Shown: positions 53,125 to 64,000, numbered from the stretch's first letter. The stretch is DNA of 64,000 nucleotides from Pseudo-nitzschia pungens (GCA_037355855.1 CM074758.1:4065001-4129000), one strand, 5' to 3'. The notes: generated by a model not told the origin, from the sequence alone. Made by a program: numbers and translations.

Positions 53125-54030
53125 GGTCCTCCTCTTCTTAAATACTGGCAGACCCACCATGACATTCCCATTCCACAACCTGTTTTGAGTTCCATCCATT
53201 GGTGTGCCCATCTGTCTGCCTTCAAGCGTCTACCTCCTGGCATGCAACGGTGGTTTGTCAAATTTGCTTCTGGCAGTATTGGTGTTGGCAACCAACTACT
53301 TCACTACCAGTATCAGGATCACTCCAGGTGCCCATTGTGTGATGCAGACAACGAGAAGGTTTCTCATGTGCTCTCCTGCAAGGACACTGGGGCAGTACAG
53401 CACAGTGTGTCAGCTTTCAACGGACCCCTGCAGAAGAGGCTTGAAGTTGAACAAACTGATCCATCATTGGTGGCTGCCATTGTGGATCTTCTCACCAGAG
53501 TTCGGAAGGGCCAGAGGATTTATCCATCATCCTACTCACTTGCAATTGCGTCTGCTGTCAGGGCACAGAGGACTATTGGCTGGCACAACTGGCTTCTGGG
53601 TAGGTGGTCTCCTCGCTGGTACCAAATCCAGGCTGACTACTACTCCCACATTGGAAGCAAGCGCTCTCCCACACGTTGGGCTACAGCTATCATCCATCAG
53701 TTCTTTCTTACCTCCTGGGATCTTTGGACCTATAGGAATGAACGACTCCATGGTCCTGGGGGTACCCTTGATGCTGAACAACACCAATCTCTTGATGCTT
53801 CCATCACCTCTGAATTGGCAATTGGTGCAGCTGGTGCACTTCCCCAGTCACACTCCCTGTTACAAACCCCTTTCCATGTCCTACAAGGTTACACCCTGAC
53901 TGCCAAGAGGCAGTGGCTTGCAACCATCCACCTTGCAAGGAAGCAGTATGCAGCGCCTGTCCCACCAGTGCAGCCATACCAACAAGAGGCTGCTCTTCTC
54001 AGAGCCTGGCTTACTGGACCTCAGGGTTGA
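53125..54030 (+). pseudogene. LINE ORF2 C-terminus (copy 7d)
   Basis: Frame open from GPPLLKYWQTHHD to ...WLTGPQG-TGA. The finger CPLC...SHVLSC is intact; a conserved Cys upstream is Ser here (ASGSIGVG for ASGCIGVG). RT and RNase H are absent. Confidence 0.88.
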
Positions 54031-54333
54031 TTACACTTTGTACCTTGGTTTTGTCTTCTGTTCCTGCTTCTTATCCTGTCCCATCCCTTTTGATACTGGA
54101 TCGTATCCCAATATCTTCATTCCCATCTCACTTTCTCTCAAGTCCCTATTTTGTGGGACTTGTTTGTCTTTCTCCCTGATTGATGTTCAAGGTTTGTTTG
54201 AAAATTTGTCGTTCTGCCACTTGGGGTCCTGACTCTCTGATGGAGGCGACGTTAAAGTCTGGTTACAGACTGAGTAATTTAGTTTCACCTTTGGTGATTA
54301 AAGTTATTTAAATACGTATATTATTATTATTAT
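53125..54333 (+). mobile_element. LINE copy 7d: ORF2 C-terminus, 3' UTR and tail
   Basis: Starts at GGTCCTCCTCTTCTTAAATACTGG, directly after the tail of 7c, and ends in its own tail. Last of the chain. To its right is a scrap of gypsy gag. Confidence 0.92.
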
Positions 54334-54645
54334 GTTCAAGCGTTTCTGTTGCTTGTTGTTGTTCTTGTTGCTCTTTTTGTTAGCTTGTCTCTTGTGGCAG
54401 CTCATGTGATCGACAATGAATTGGACAGTGGTATCTTTGTGTATGCCGCTGTGGATCATGCCGTAGTGTTCGATCCATGAAGCTGGAAAGGAGTGTAGGA
54501 GAATGGTTAGTTTCTCCACCTTGGAGAGAGGAGCGCTGCTTCCATCCAGTTTTCTGGTGTATTTCATGAGGATTAGGATTCGGTCGGCGTGATCCTTACA
54601 AGTCATTGCTGGTGTCTTTCTGCAGTCGTTGCTTCGGAGATAGGT
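54334..54645 (-). pseudogene. gag: gypsy gag fragment
   Basis: Encodes part of the capsid-like region (TCKDHADRILILMKYT...HSFPASWIEHYG...HMSCHKRQANKK) and the start of the Asn-rich linker, matching residues ~138-240 of the complete gag at roughly 80% by eye. Both ends are cut: on the left by the tail of LINE 7d, on the right by the truncated start of LINE copy 8. It comes from an older relative of the complete element. Confidence 0.9.
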
Positions 54646-55304
54646 GACCTCCTGTGAGCCTCTCTAAGTCCAAACTCCAGTCCTCCCACCCTCATCTGCG
54701 TCAACGGTATTTCAAGCGTGTGCGACACAGCTTTCTCAAGGCTGGAGTGTTTTCTCTCCAAGCTGAGCTGGAGCACCTACTGGCTCAGTTTCAGTCTGGG
54801 GATATTTCTGTGCGCGCTGATCTCATCAATACATATGAAGTCCTCCATGCAACCTCCACCTCTCTCAGGCTCTCTGTTGAACAAAACCTCTGCCACACTA
54901 GAGCTGGTTTGGTTCCATTGTCACCACAGCTGCAAGTCTATTGTGATACAATTGACTTTTGGAGGCGTGTTGTTAAGCTGCGACAGGGTGTGTCCACCAG
55001 TCATACTGTTTTGAAAAGGCTGGCTTACAAGCTTTCTCTCTACAAAGGAGAACACAGTGATCTTTCCAGTGCTCTCCTCCATCTGAAACAAGCTTACAGG
55101 CAATACCGGGCAGTGAAGAAATTAGCCCCCTCATGGAGAGACTCCTTCAATCAAGGCCTGGTGGATGCACTTCTTGCTGAAGGCAAGCCCCACAACCAGA
55201 GTGCTTCCCAGATTCGTGCCAGGATGCGCAGGGAACGGCTTCAACGAGAACTTGCCGTGTTGCTAGGTCTATTTGGGGTCGTGTCCACAAGTCAGCTGTC
55301 TTGA
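54646..55304 (+). pseudogene. LINE ORF2 linker between endonuclease and RT (copy 8)
   Basis: Helical linker from SLSKLQSSHPHLRQ to ...STSQLS-TGA. It carries the inherited one-base shortening near 55256, so it is out of frame with the RT part that follows, overlapping it at the TTGA of GTCTTGAGG. Confidence 0.85.
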
Positions 55305-57246
55305 GGGCTATTGCAGTTGGCCATGATGGTGTTGAACAGGTCTTGGAGTCTCAGTCTACTATGGTACCAGCTATGGCTGAATCCAAAGTCAGGCGTCAAC
55401 AACAGTGTCTTGGCACTCCTTCCATGCATCCCTCCTTCATTCAAGATTTCGGATATCTAGGCACTGCCCATGCTGCTCCTCAAGTTCTTGATGGCACATA
55501 TACTCCTCCTGCTGCCACTGACAAATACCTTTCTGAATTTCTTTCCTGTCTCAAAGTCCCTGACTCTATTCTGAGTTTGCCCCCCTTTGACTATTCAGTG
55601 TGTTCAGCTGACAATGCTGCTGCCTGGAAATGCCAGAGGGAACGCACAGCAAGTGAACCTTCTTGTTTGAGTTTTGCCCACCACAAGGCATTTGCCCTGG
55701 ATCCCCAGCTGAACAAGTTTGACACTCTCCTGAGATCCGTCCCTTTGATTGTTGGCTTCTCTCCTTCTGCTTGGCAGGTCATCACTGATGTTGAGATCTT
55801 CAAGAAACCCGGTGAATATAGAGTGGATAAGATGAGACTCATCCAGTTGATGTCTCCTGAGTTCCAAATCAACAACAAGATGATTGGCAGACGCATTCTT
55901 GCCCATGCTGAACGTGCAAATGCCGTGGCTGTTGATCAACATGGGAGCAGGAAACACCACAAGGCCATCAACACCTGCCTGAACAAGAAGCTCATATGTG
56001 ATGTGTTGCGGCAGAAGCGCAGATCCGGTGCTGTTGCTATGAATGATGCCAAGGGCTGCTATGATAGGATCTCTCATCCGATTGCAGGTCTCACTCTCCA
56101 GAGCTTTGGGGTTCCTGCACATGTGTGTGAGGTTCTTCTGTCTACTTTGCAACTTGCCAAGCACCACATCAAAACTGGTTTTGGTCGGTCAGGTCCTGTG
56201 TATGGTGATGAACCTGTTCCCCTCAGTGGTTGTGGCCAAGGCAATGGTATTGGTCCAACTCTTTGGGCTTTGGTGTCAACAATTGTCTTCCGAATGATGC
56301 AACAGGCTGGACATGGTGTCCATCTTATCACTTCTTTGTCATTGCAACTGGTTTCTCTTGTGGGTTTTGCCTTTGTGGATGACACAGATTTGTTTTGTGC
56401 TGGCTCTGATTCCTCCACATCTGGTGAGGAATTAGCTGTTGACTTTCAGGAAGCTCTTGACCGGTGGGCTGGTGGGATTATTGCCACTGGTGGTGCTATT
56501 GAACCTGCCAAATCCTTCTGTTATTTGATTGATTTCAAATGGAATGGATCCGGTTGGGATTATCGCTCCATTGCTGACATGCCTGGTGACTTCTCTGTTG
56601 CTGACAAAAATGGCAATCGCGCTACCCTGGATCGGTTTGAAGTAGACCATGCTGACAAGACCCTTGGGGTTTTTATCTCCATGGATGGCAATGAGGAAGC
56701 ACAGATTGCTCACATGAAGTCACAGTCTCAGTCTTTTGGCTCTCAACTCAGGGCTTCCAAGTGTGAGAAGCGCGCATCCCTCTACACCTTCAAGTATTCT
56801 TTCATGAAGTCTGTTGAATACCCCATGCCTGTCACGCAACTTGATGAGGCCACTTGGACTAAGATAATTCACCCAGCTCTTGTTCCTGTGCTGAATAAAG
56901 CAGGGATGTCACGGACATTTCCCAGACATGTGTTCTATGGTCCTTCCCTCTATCAAGGCTTTGGTTTCATCCATCCATACCTCCTCCAAGAGTTCAGTCA
57001 TATTGCCACCCTCTTTCAGGAATCTGTCAGGTCCTCACAAACTGGTAGGATTCTCAGGCTCACTGCTGAAGCTCTCAGGCTTGAACTTGGACTTCCTCTC
57101 CATCTTGGTGTCACACCCTATCATCCCTTTGCTTCATACGTCACTCCCTGCTGGTACAAACATGTGTGGAAGTTTTTCTCTGTTCACCCTGTGAGCTTGT
57201 TTGAAGACTTCCCAGACCTACCACTGTTACGTTCCAATGATTGTTA
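55301..57246 (+). pseudogene. LINE reverse transcriptase domain (copy 8)
   Basis: Open frame with the whole RT: FAHHKAFALDPQLNK, NDAKGCYDRISHP, GCGQGNGIGPTLWAL and FVDDTDLFCAG, followed by most of the thumb region up to LPLLRSNDCY. It then runs by chance through a minisatellite scrap and the next LINE leader to a stop at 57353. RT looks catalytically complete, but endonuclease and RNase H are missing. Confidence 0.9.
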
Positions 57247-57304
57247 TACAATTTCTGTTGTTGCTTCTGCACTCCACTGGAGGTTTTCTGCTGTTGATTT
57301 GCCC
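57247..57304 (+). repeat. scrap of LINE 5' UTR minisatellite
   Basis: Contains CTCCACTGGAGGTTTTCTGCTG and TTGATTTGCCC, phrases from the 117-bp array, introduced by ACAATTTCTG, which resembles the first bases of the element. It sits immediately upstream of a true LINE 5' end. Confidence 0.75.
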
Positions 57305-58714
57305 ACAATTTGCGCATCGCGCATTTTGTCCGACGTTCCGATGTTCCAGTACTAAAAATACGTAGATTTCTACACAACTTTACCATGCGATATCTCGCTC
57401 CCTTATACACCCCCAATCACAACCCCAGGACCTACATGTATTAACCAAGACCTGCGCTCTTCGTTTCTGCTATCGGTTCAGTTGCTGGATGCTTCGTTTG
57501 GTTGCTTTGGTTGCCAATTCACCACTCGGCGGCCGATCGAGCAGCAGCAGCAGCAGCAAACTGACACATAATTTTCTACAGCACTTCCAGTACAGATTCT
57601 ACCGTACAGCAAAACCGACAACAACGTTGTATTTCTGCTTCGATCTGTTTCCCAGCTCCATTCCAAGGCCCTTAAGTATATCTTATACTTAATGTTCTAC
57701 ACTGTTTCCAAGCTGCTTAAGTGATTCTCACTTAATGTTCTACATTCTTCGAAGTTCCTTGCTGAGTCCTCTTAAGTCTTTTCAAGTCGAAGTTCACGAA
57801 CAGCCCCTTCCACTGTAGGAATCTTTTTTTAAAAAAAGAAATTCTGTCATCTGTTTTCAAGTCCATTGCCCTGCTGGACCCTAAGTGTTTTCACTTATGG
57901 TCCTACTGTTTCTTGACCCAAGCCCCAAAGCCGCTAAGTACAGTTTGCTTAAGGCTCCACCACCTACATAACCCTCTCAGGTGTACTGTATAAATGTCAT
58001 CTGTTTCCAAGTCTACTGCCCTGATGGACCCTAAGTGTTTTCGCTTATGGTCCTACTGTTTCTTGACCCAAGCCCCAAAGCCGCTAAGTACAGTTTGCTT
58101 AAGGCTCCACCACCTACATAACCCTCTCAGGTGTACTGTACAAATGTCATCTGTTTCCAAGTCTACTGCCCTGATGGACCCTAAGTGTTTTCGCTTATGG
58201 TCCTACTGTTTCCTGACCCAAGCCCCAAAGCCGCTAAGTACAGCTTGCTTAAGGCTCTCCTACCTACATATACCTCTCAGATGCACACTTCAACTGTCAT
58301 CTGTTTTCAAGTCTACTGCCCTGCTGGACCATAAGTGTTCTCACTTAAGGTCCTACTATTTCCTGACCCAAGCCCCAAAGCCGCTAAGTACAGCTTGCTT
58401 AAGGCTCTCCTACCTACATAACCCTCTCAGATGCACACTTCAACTGTCATCTGTTTTCAAGTCTACTGCCCTGATAGTCCATAATTGTTTTTGATTATGG
58501 ACCTACTGTTTTTATGACCCAAGCCCCAAAGCTGCTTAGTACATGTTACTTAACGCACCACCACCTACATATACCCCTCCAGTTCACAGTACAGCAGAGA
58601 CCTGTTTTCAAGCCTACAGCCCTGATGGTCCATAAGTGTTTTCACTTAAAGGCCCTGTTTCCAAGCTACTACAGGAGAGCAAGTTCAAGTTCGAACAGAA
58701 GGCCAGCTGTTACG
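57305..58714 (+). mobile_element. LINE 5' UTR (copy 8b), diverged subfamily
   Basis: Starts ACAATTTGCGCATCGCGCATTTTG and follows the copy 1 leader with many substitutions, including a (CAG)n run near 57544 and the palindrome TCTTTTTTTAAAAAAAGA at 57822-57839. It does not reach the 117-bp minisatellite or ORF1: at about 58714 it ends at the tail of copy 9 (opposite strand). Confidence 0.85.
57841..58690 (+). repeat. 150-bp tandem repeat in LINE leader (five units plus partial)
   Basis: Units start at 57841, 57991, 58141, 58291, 58441 and, partly, 58591, exactly 150 bases apart. Each contains TGTCATCTGTTTTCAAG, a CCTAAGTG...CTTATGG hairpin block and a GCTAAGTACAG...GCTTAAGG block. It is the hairpin section of the leader expanded as a regular array. 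Copies 1 and 2 have the same blocks without a strict period. The 166-codon frame across it is a repeat artefact. Confidence 0.93.
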
Positions 58715-59014
58715 ATAATAATAATATACGTATTTAAATAACTTTAATCACCGAAGGTGAAACTAAATTACTCAGTCTGTAACCAGACTTTAACGTCGCC
58801 TCCATCATAGAGTCAGGACCCCAAGTGGCAGAACGACAAATTTTCAAACAAACCTGGAACATCAAGCAGGGAAAAGGACAAACAAGTCCCACAAAATAGG
58901 GACTTGAGAGAAAGTGAAATGGGAATGAAGATCTTGGGATAAGATCCAGTATCAAAAGGGATGGGACAGGATAAGAAGCAGGAACAGAAGACAAAACCAA
59001 GGTACAAAGTGTAA

Positions 59015-62000
59015 TCAACCCTGAGGTCCAGTAAGCCAGGCTCTGAGAAGAGCAGCCTCTTGTTGGTATGGCTGCACTGGTGGGACAGGCGCTGCATATT
59101 GCTTCCTTGCAAGGTGGATGGTTGCAAGCCACTGCCGCTTGGCAGTCAGGGTGTAACCTTGTAGGAAGTGGAAAGGGGTTTGTAACAGGGAGTGTGACTG
59201 GGGAAGTGCACCAGCTGCACCAATTGCCAATTCTGAGGTGATGGAAGCATCAAGAGATTGGTGTTGTTCAGCATCAAGGGTACCCCCAGGACCATGGAGT
59301 CGTTCATTCCTATAAGTCCAAAGATCCCAGGAGGTAAGAAAGAACTGATGGATGATAGCTGTAGCCCAACGTTTGGGAGAGCGCTTGCTTCCAATGTGGG
59401 AGTAGTATTCAGCCTGAATTTGGTACCAGCGAGGAGACCACCTACCAAGAAGCCAGTTGTGCCAGCCAATAGTCCTCTGTGCCCTGACAGCAGACGCAAT
59501 TGCAAGTGAGTAGGATGATGGATAAATGGTCTGGCCCTTCCGAACTCTGGTGAGAAGATCCACAATGGCAACAACCAATGATGGATCAGTTTGTTCAACT
59601 TCAAGCCTCTTCTGCAGGGGTCCCTTGAAAGCTGACACACTGTGCTGTACTGCCCCAGTGTCCTTGCAGGAGAGCACATGAGAAACCTTCTCGTTGTCTG
59701 CATCACACAATGGGCACCTGGAGTGATCCTGATACTGGTAGTGAAGTAGTTGGTTGCCAACACCAATGCATCCAGAAGCAAATTTGACAAACCACCGTTG
59801 CATGCCAGGAGGTAATCGCTTGAAGGCATACAGATGGGCACACCAATGGATGGAACTCAAAACAGGTTGTGGAATGGGAATATCATGGTGGGTCTGCCAG
59901 TATTTAAGAAGAGGAGGACCAGAAATGGCAACATGCAGAGCATTCTGATCAAACCTTGAACACTTGCATCCATTGAGAGAAAATGCCCAAGGCTCAAACA
60001 CAAGTCTGGGATAGTGATGGGCAGAAGCGTTATGGGCAGAGAGAAATGCCTTTGCCATGCTGTCAACCTGATGATTGCGAAGGGCCCACCAATCAAGAAA
60101 GATTCCAGCTTGATGGCCCTGAACCCACTGAAAGTGCACAGAGATTGGCAGGGCAGAAATCATGTTTCTGATGACATAAACATAATCAAAAGACTTCTGG
60201 GAAATAACCAATGGCCATGATCCCTGAGCCTGTTTGAGAGCTGTGTCACCATCCAGAGCAATAGTGATAGAGCCAGAAGCAATATCAAAAAGACTCACCA
60301 GAGCAGTGCAGCAGGTGAGAACCCCAATGATACCTGCCAGTTCACTCCTATAGGATGATTGATCCTCAGGGGATCCACTGACAAAATTACAGCCAGTGAG
60401 GAACAATGAAGCAGTCTTGGTGGAGGTATTGGGTGACAAAATGAAAGCAGAAGTTCCTCTGAGAAGGTCCGGATCAAATGAACCATCACATACAGCACTG
60501 GCAGTACCATTCTGAATAGCATCAACAAGGGTCTGACAGCCAGCCTGTGGTAGGGAATATTTGTGGAGAAGTACTCTTGGAGACGCACAGAGTGAATCAA
60601 AGGCATCTGCAGGGGAGGCTGGAAGAGAATCAAATGGATTGTACTCCAGAGGATCCATGTCAGGAGGTTCGGAAACAAAGGCTGAGGACCCAACAACGCG
60701 TACAACTTGTCCGCAAATAACAGGGCAGACAAGCACATCAGCACAGGCTGGTTTGTAAGAAATGAGTTCAGAAGTGACCCTGTATCTGCCCCTGCCCTGG
60801 GAGGTGCTCACAATCCAGCCAGTAGAAGTTTTGAAGAATATTCTGTTGGTGGATGGAGACAAAAACCAAGGCCAGAGAGAAGCTGTCTGGGGAGAGAGCC
60901 AATGCCCAAGATGAAAAGAAGGAGCCAGTGCCCTGGCTGCAGGGGGTGGACAGGGGGGAAGAAAACAGGTCTGAAGTGCCTTAGTCCATAAGCGCTTTGC
61001 TGCTGGAGGCCAAGATGGAGGACATCTCGGCCAGTCAAGATGATCCCTCAAGTGATTGGAGGAGGTCAGCTGGAAAGCCATGGGAGAGAGTCTTTTTCCA
61101 TCTGGAGTACAAATGTCAGCAAGGGAAATAGCCTTGAGGGACATGCGCATGTGATTCAAGAGGGACAAGTCAGCACCTCGGAAGCCAGAGTTGACAAAGG
61201 CTTGCATGAGATAACAGTCATTGGAACGTAACAGAGGAAGATCTGGGAAGTCTTCAAACAAGCTGCTTGTAAGCTTGTTTCAGATGGAGGAGAGCACTGG
61301 AAAGGTCACTGTGTTCTCCTTTGTAGAGAGAAAGCTTGCAGGCCAACCTTTTCAAAACAGTATGACTGGTGGACACACCCTGTCTCAACTTAACAACACG
61401 CCGCCAAAAGTCAATGGTATCACGATAGACTTGCAGCTTAGGTGACCATGGAACCAAACCAGCTCTAGTGTGGCAGAGGTTTTGTTCAACAGAGAGCCTG
61501 AGAGAGGTAGAGGTTTCATGGAGTACTTCATATGTGGTGATGAGATCAGTGCGCACAGAAATATCCCCAGACTGAAACTGAGCCAGTAGGTGCTCCAGCT
61601 TAGCTTGGAGAGAAAACACTCCAGCCTTGAGAAAGCTGTGCCTGACACGCTTGAAATACCGTTGGCGCAGATGAGGGTGGGAGGACTGGAGTTTGGAAAG
61701 AGAGAATCTCACAGGAGGTGGCAGATGTTTGCCCATGAGGCTGCAATTACAGACTTCAATCCAAAGCATGCGATGGTCAGATTCCATACCATGGGCACCT
61801 CCAAAGGGACAATACCCAGCCCTGAGAACATCAACATTCTCAGAGACCCAAATGGCATCAATTGGTGTTCTGGTAGTGTTTCTGTTGTGAGTGGCAGGAG
61901 GAGAAGACGTACTATGAAGTGTAAGAATGGCCTCTCTGAAACCAAGAGCCTCGAGCTCAAAAGACAAGCCATCAGTCCGAACATCAGCATTCTGGTCAAT

Positions 62001-62762
62001 CCCAACAATGACTTGATCACCTGCACCCAGACAGACTTGAAGGGCAGCAGTGAAATCCCTGTGAAAGAGAATGCATGGATTGGGACTGAAAAGATTTTCA
62101 GCTGCTTGAAAGTATCGGTACTGTTGATTCCAGACTGAGCCAAGATCCCTATCATTTTCAACTGGGCAGTAGGCTGAAAACATGGTGACATTGTAGCCAT
62201 CCCTGCCCTGAAACTTGACAAAGGACCATCTGCCAAGACCAGATGGATCAGCTCCATGTGCAACCTTGTGGGAGCTGAACAGCTGGTCAATGGAAAAACC
62301 TGTGCCGCCAGGCTGAAGCCAAGAGCAGGCAGAAGCTTCATGCTTGTTGTTAGCAAGATAGGAAAAACTTGAGGGACTGACATTCTTCATGCGCCGATTG
62401 AAAAGATCACAGGGCAGGAGCTTGGATTCATTCAAACAATGTTCAGCAAAAAGAGCCACACTGGCCTTGCTCTTGACAAATTGACGGGCGTTGTGCTTGG
62501 ACATGGACATAAAGGCAGCTCTGCGCTGTGGTCCAATGTTTTGGAAAGTGATGATGGTGGAGTTATAGGATGGAGCTTGAGGGAAGGAATGACCAAAACT
62601 GTCAGAATCCTTGGCAGCAAGAGAGTCTCCATGAAGAGTTAATTGGACAAAATGAGAGACAGGGGAAGAGGCGGAGGGGGAAAAGGGAGAAACAGGAGAA
62701 GCATTGATGGGATTTGGATTGGAAGGCATCCCATCACACCTCATACCAGAAGAGCTAACCAT
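59015..62762 (-). pseudogene. LINE ORF2 with RT deleted (copy 9)
   Basis: The ATG at 62760-62762 overlaps the ORF1 stop (62755-62757). The endonuclease is complete (QNIG, AEHCLNE, GIDQNADV, PIDAIWV, SDHRML) up to HLKQAYKQ. At about 61261 the sequence jumps to FEDFPDLPLLRSND beyond the RT, out of frame. RNase H (CDGSF, RSELAG, LDGD, QVDSMA) and the finger follow in a 748-codon frame. RT is entirely lost, so the copy could not copy itself. Confidence 0.92.
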
Positions 62763-63672
62763 GATCAGAAGGAAACCGAGTCTGTCGCACGGAAGGAAGA
62801 GTTGCCGGAGCTGATTTGGTAGAGACATTGGCATGGCTCAAATCACTGACACTAGCATCATGACTGGAAGAGAATGCAATTGCAGCAACTCCAAGCCTCA
62901 ATGCAGAGGCTGCATCTTCCCCACCACCGGCAGCAGGAACTGCAGTGGAGGACTCAGGAGAGGCCACAGGGAATTCACCAGCCATGGCATTATGGGGAGG
63001 GTAAGGAACTTCATGGGGAACTTCAGGAGAGATACCAGGGGAGGCATCAGCCTTGGCCACATGGGTAGGATCACCGCCAGGAGGAACAGCACCTGCAGGC
63101 GCTGAGGCCTGGACAGCAGTAAGATTGGAAGTGCCAGTCGCTAAAGTATCCATGGATTGAGAATCATCAAAGCCTCCACCACCACTGTCAGCACGGGCTT
63201 GGAGGTTAAAGTGCAAATCCAGATCAAAAGTGAGATCAGGAGCAAGGTCAACTGACAAGTCATCATCAACAAGTTCCGAATCTCGTGCATCCCCATCACC
63301 AAAAAAGGGAAGAGAGTTATCCTGCATTGGATCTGCAGCAGGGGCAGTTTCCACAACACAATTGACTGCATCATCCCAATGGTAAGCTTCCATTTCAGTC
63401 AAGCACTCAGAAGAGAACCATTGTCTAACGCAAGAACCATACTGAGCTTCCAGAAAAATAGGCAGGAAAGACAACATGGCCATTGCTTCAGCCTTGGTAG
63501 TGATGTTGTACAAAGCAAGGATCTCGCCCCGGTATGGACTGGTATCAACAGAAAGAAAAAGAGGCCATGACCAATTGTCACGGGTTCTGATGCCCATAAG
63601 CACACTGCGCAGTGTCTTCAAACCCAGCCCTTGGCCGAAATCAACAGGAAGATCAAGATCAACTACCCCCAA
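62755..63672 (-). pseudogene. LINE ORF1 C-terminal third (copy 9)
   Basis: From GVVDLDLPVDFGQGLGLKTL through WSWPLFLSVDTSPYRGE, the acidic segment and the Pro/Ala tail to TRFPSDHG-TAG. It supplies the end of ORF1 missing in copy 1 (68 codons after PVAS). The GAGAC site is uninterrupted here (reads AGAGACATTGG near 62820). At its upstream end the frame runs into antisense RT of copy 10. Confidence 0.88.
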
Positions 63673-64000
63673 CATGGTAGCAGGAAACACCACAAGGCCA
63701 TCAACACCTGCCTGAACAAGAAGCTCATATGTGATGTGTTGCGGCAGAAGCGCAGATCTGGTGCTGTTGCTATGAATGATGCCAAGGGCTGTTACGATAG
63801 AATCTCTCATCCGATTGCAGGTCTCACTCTCCAGAGCTTTGGGGTTCCTGCACATGTGTGTGAAGTTCTTCTGTCTACTTTGCAACATGCCAAGCACCAC
63901 ATCAAAACTGGTTTTGGTCGGTCAGGCCCTGTGTATGGTGATGAACCTGTTCCTCTCAGTGGTTGTGGCCAAGGCAATGGTATTGGTCCAACTCTTAGAG
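63673..64000 (+). pseudogene. LINE RT fragment (copy 10, runs off the window)
   Basis: Plus-strand frame GSRKHHKAINTCLNKKLICDVLRQ...NDAKGCYDRISHP...GCGQGNGIGPTL, i.e. ORF2 residues ~781-887. The last bases of the window (TTAGAG) depart from the expected TTTGGGC, so another junction may lie at the very edge. It is truncated at its 5' side by the head-to-head junction with copy 9. Confidence 0.85.

Larger units (their letters stand above)
54646..57246 (+). mobile_element. LINE copy 8: endonuclease end and RT
   Basis: Starts at ACCTCCTGTGAGCC (end of the endonuclease domain) and stops at TTCCAATGATTGTTAT (about ORF2 residue 1215) without RNase H, 3' UTR or tail. It is therefore truncated at both ends, unlike the others. 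Confidence 0.9.
58715..63672 (-). mobile_element. LINE copy 9: RT deleted
   Basis: Tail at 58715-58733, 3' UTR (its second hairpin loop altered to TTC), ORF2 C-terminal part to 61261, then a ~2.1 kb deletion that joins it to the endonuclease half (61262-62762), and ORF1 C-terminal third to 63672. There it meets copy 10 head to head. Confidence 0.92.

Noticed and set aside
57994..58494. 166-codon frame as a gene
   Set aside because: It follows a 150-bp tandem repeat (50 codons) inside a LINE leader, with no start context and no domain.

Overview
The window is a eukaryotic, transposon-saturated stretch with no convincing intact host gene. Almost all of it is built from two retrotransposon types inserted into, duplicated within and joined to each other. 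The Ty3/gypsy polyprotein (its RT wording and a Cys-His-His-Cys gag knuckle) resembles elements I know from diatoms and other stramenopiles, so a diatom is my best guess; this is family resemblance, not proof. I saw no rRNA, tRNA, CRISPR array, bacterial operon or organellar gene.

Layout. 1-361: leader edge and 5' LTR of an element lying mostly left of the window. 362-1870: unassigned, with small tandem repeats. 1871-3293: a nested palindromic (foldback-like) element with a GC-rich core array. 3294-6418: a graveyard of LTRs, one with a classical Met-tRNA primer-binding site, a decayed coding fragment, a 153-bp triplication and an integrase remnant. 6419-13362 (+): LINE copy 1 with complete 5' UTR and ORF1. 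13363-23009 (-): LINE copy 2, nearly end to end but deleted between ORF1 and ORF2. 23010-34660 (-): LINE copy 3, split by a complete, young Ty3/gypsy element at 26134-31968. 34661-40971 (-): copy 4. 40972-41694: a LINE 5' fragment and an LTR with leader. 41695-44327 (-): copy 5, an ORF2/ORF1 chimera. 44328-51332 (-): copy 6 with an uninterrupted 1,946-codon ORF2 and a solo LTR in its ORF1. 51333-54333 (+): four 3' ends of the LINE chained head to tail. 54334-54645 (-): gag scrap. 54646-58714 (+): copy 8 and another LINE 5' UTR. 58715-63672 (-): copy 9. 63673-64000 (+): start of copy 10.

How the LINE works. Putting the copies together gives an element of about 13.3 kb: a ~4 kb 5' UTR (short hairpins, then a 117-bp minisatellite), ORF1 of about 1,063 codons, ORF2 of 1,946 codons (APE-type endonuclease, reverse transcriptase, RNase H, C-terminal zinc finger), and a ~0.3 kb 3' UTR ending in two small stem-loops and an (ATT)n tail. 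ORF2's ATG overlaps ORF1's stop in every copy where the boundary survives. No single copy here is complete, but copy 6 has an intact ORF2.

How the gypsy element works. Gag and pol lie in one frame separated by a single TGA. Pol carries protease, RT, RNase H and integrase in Ty3/gypsy order. Both LTRs are identical and flanked by the same 5-bp duplication, so the insertion is recent.
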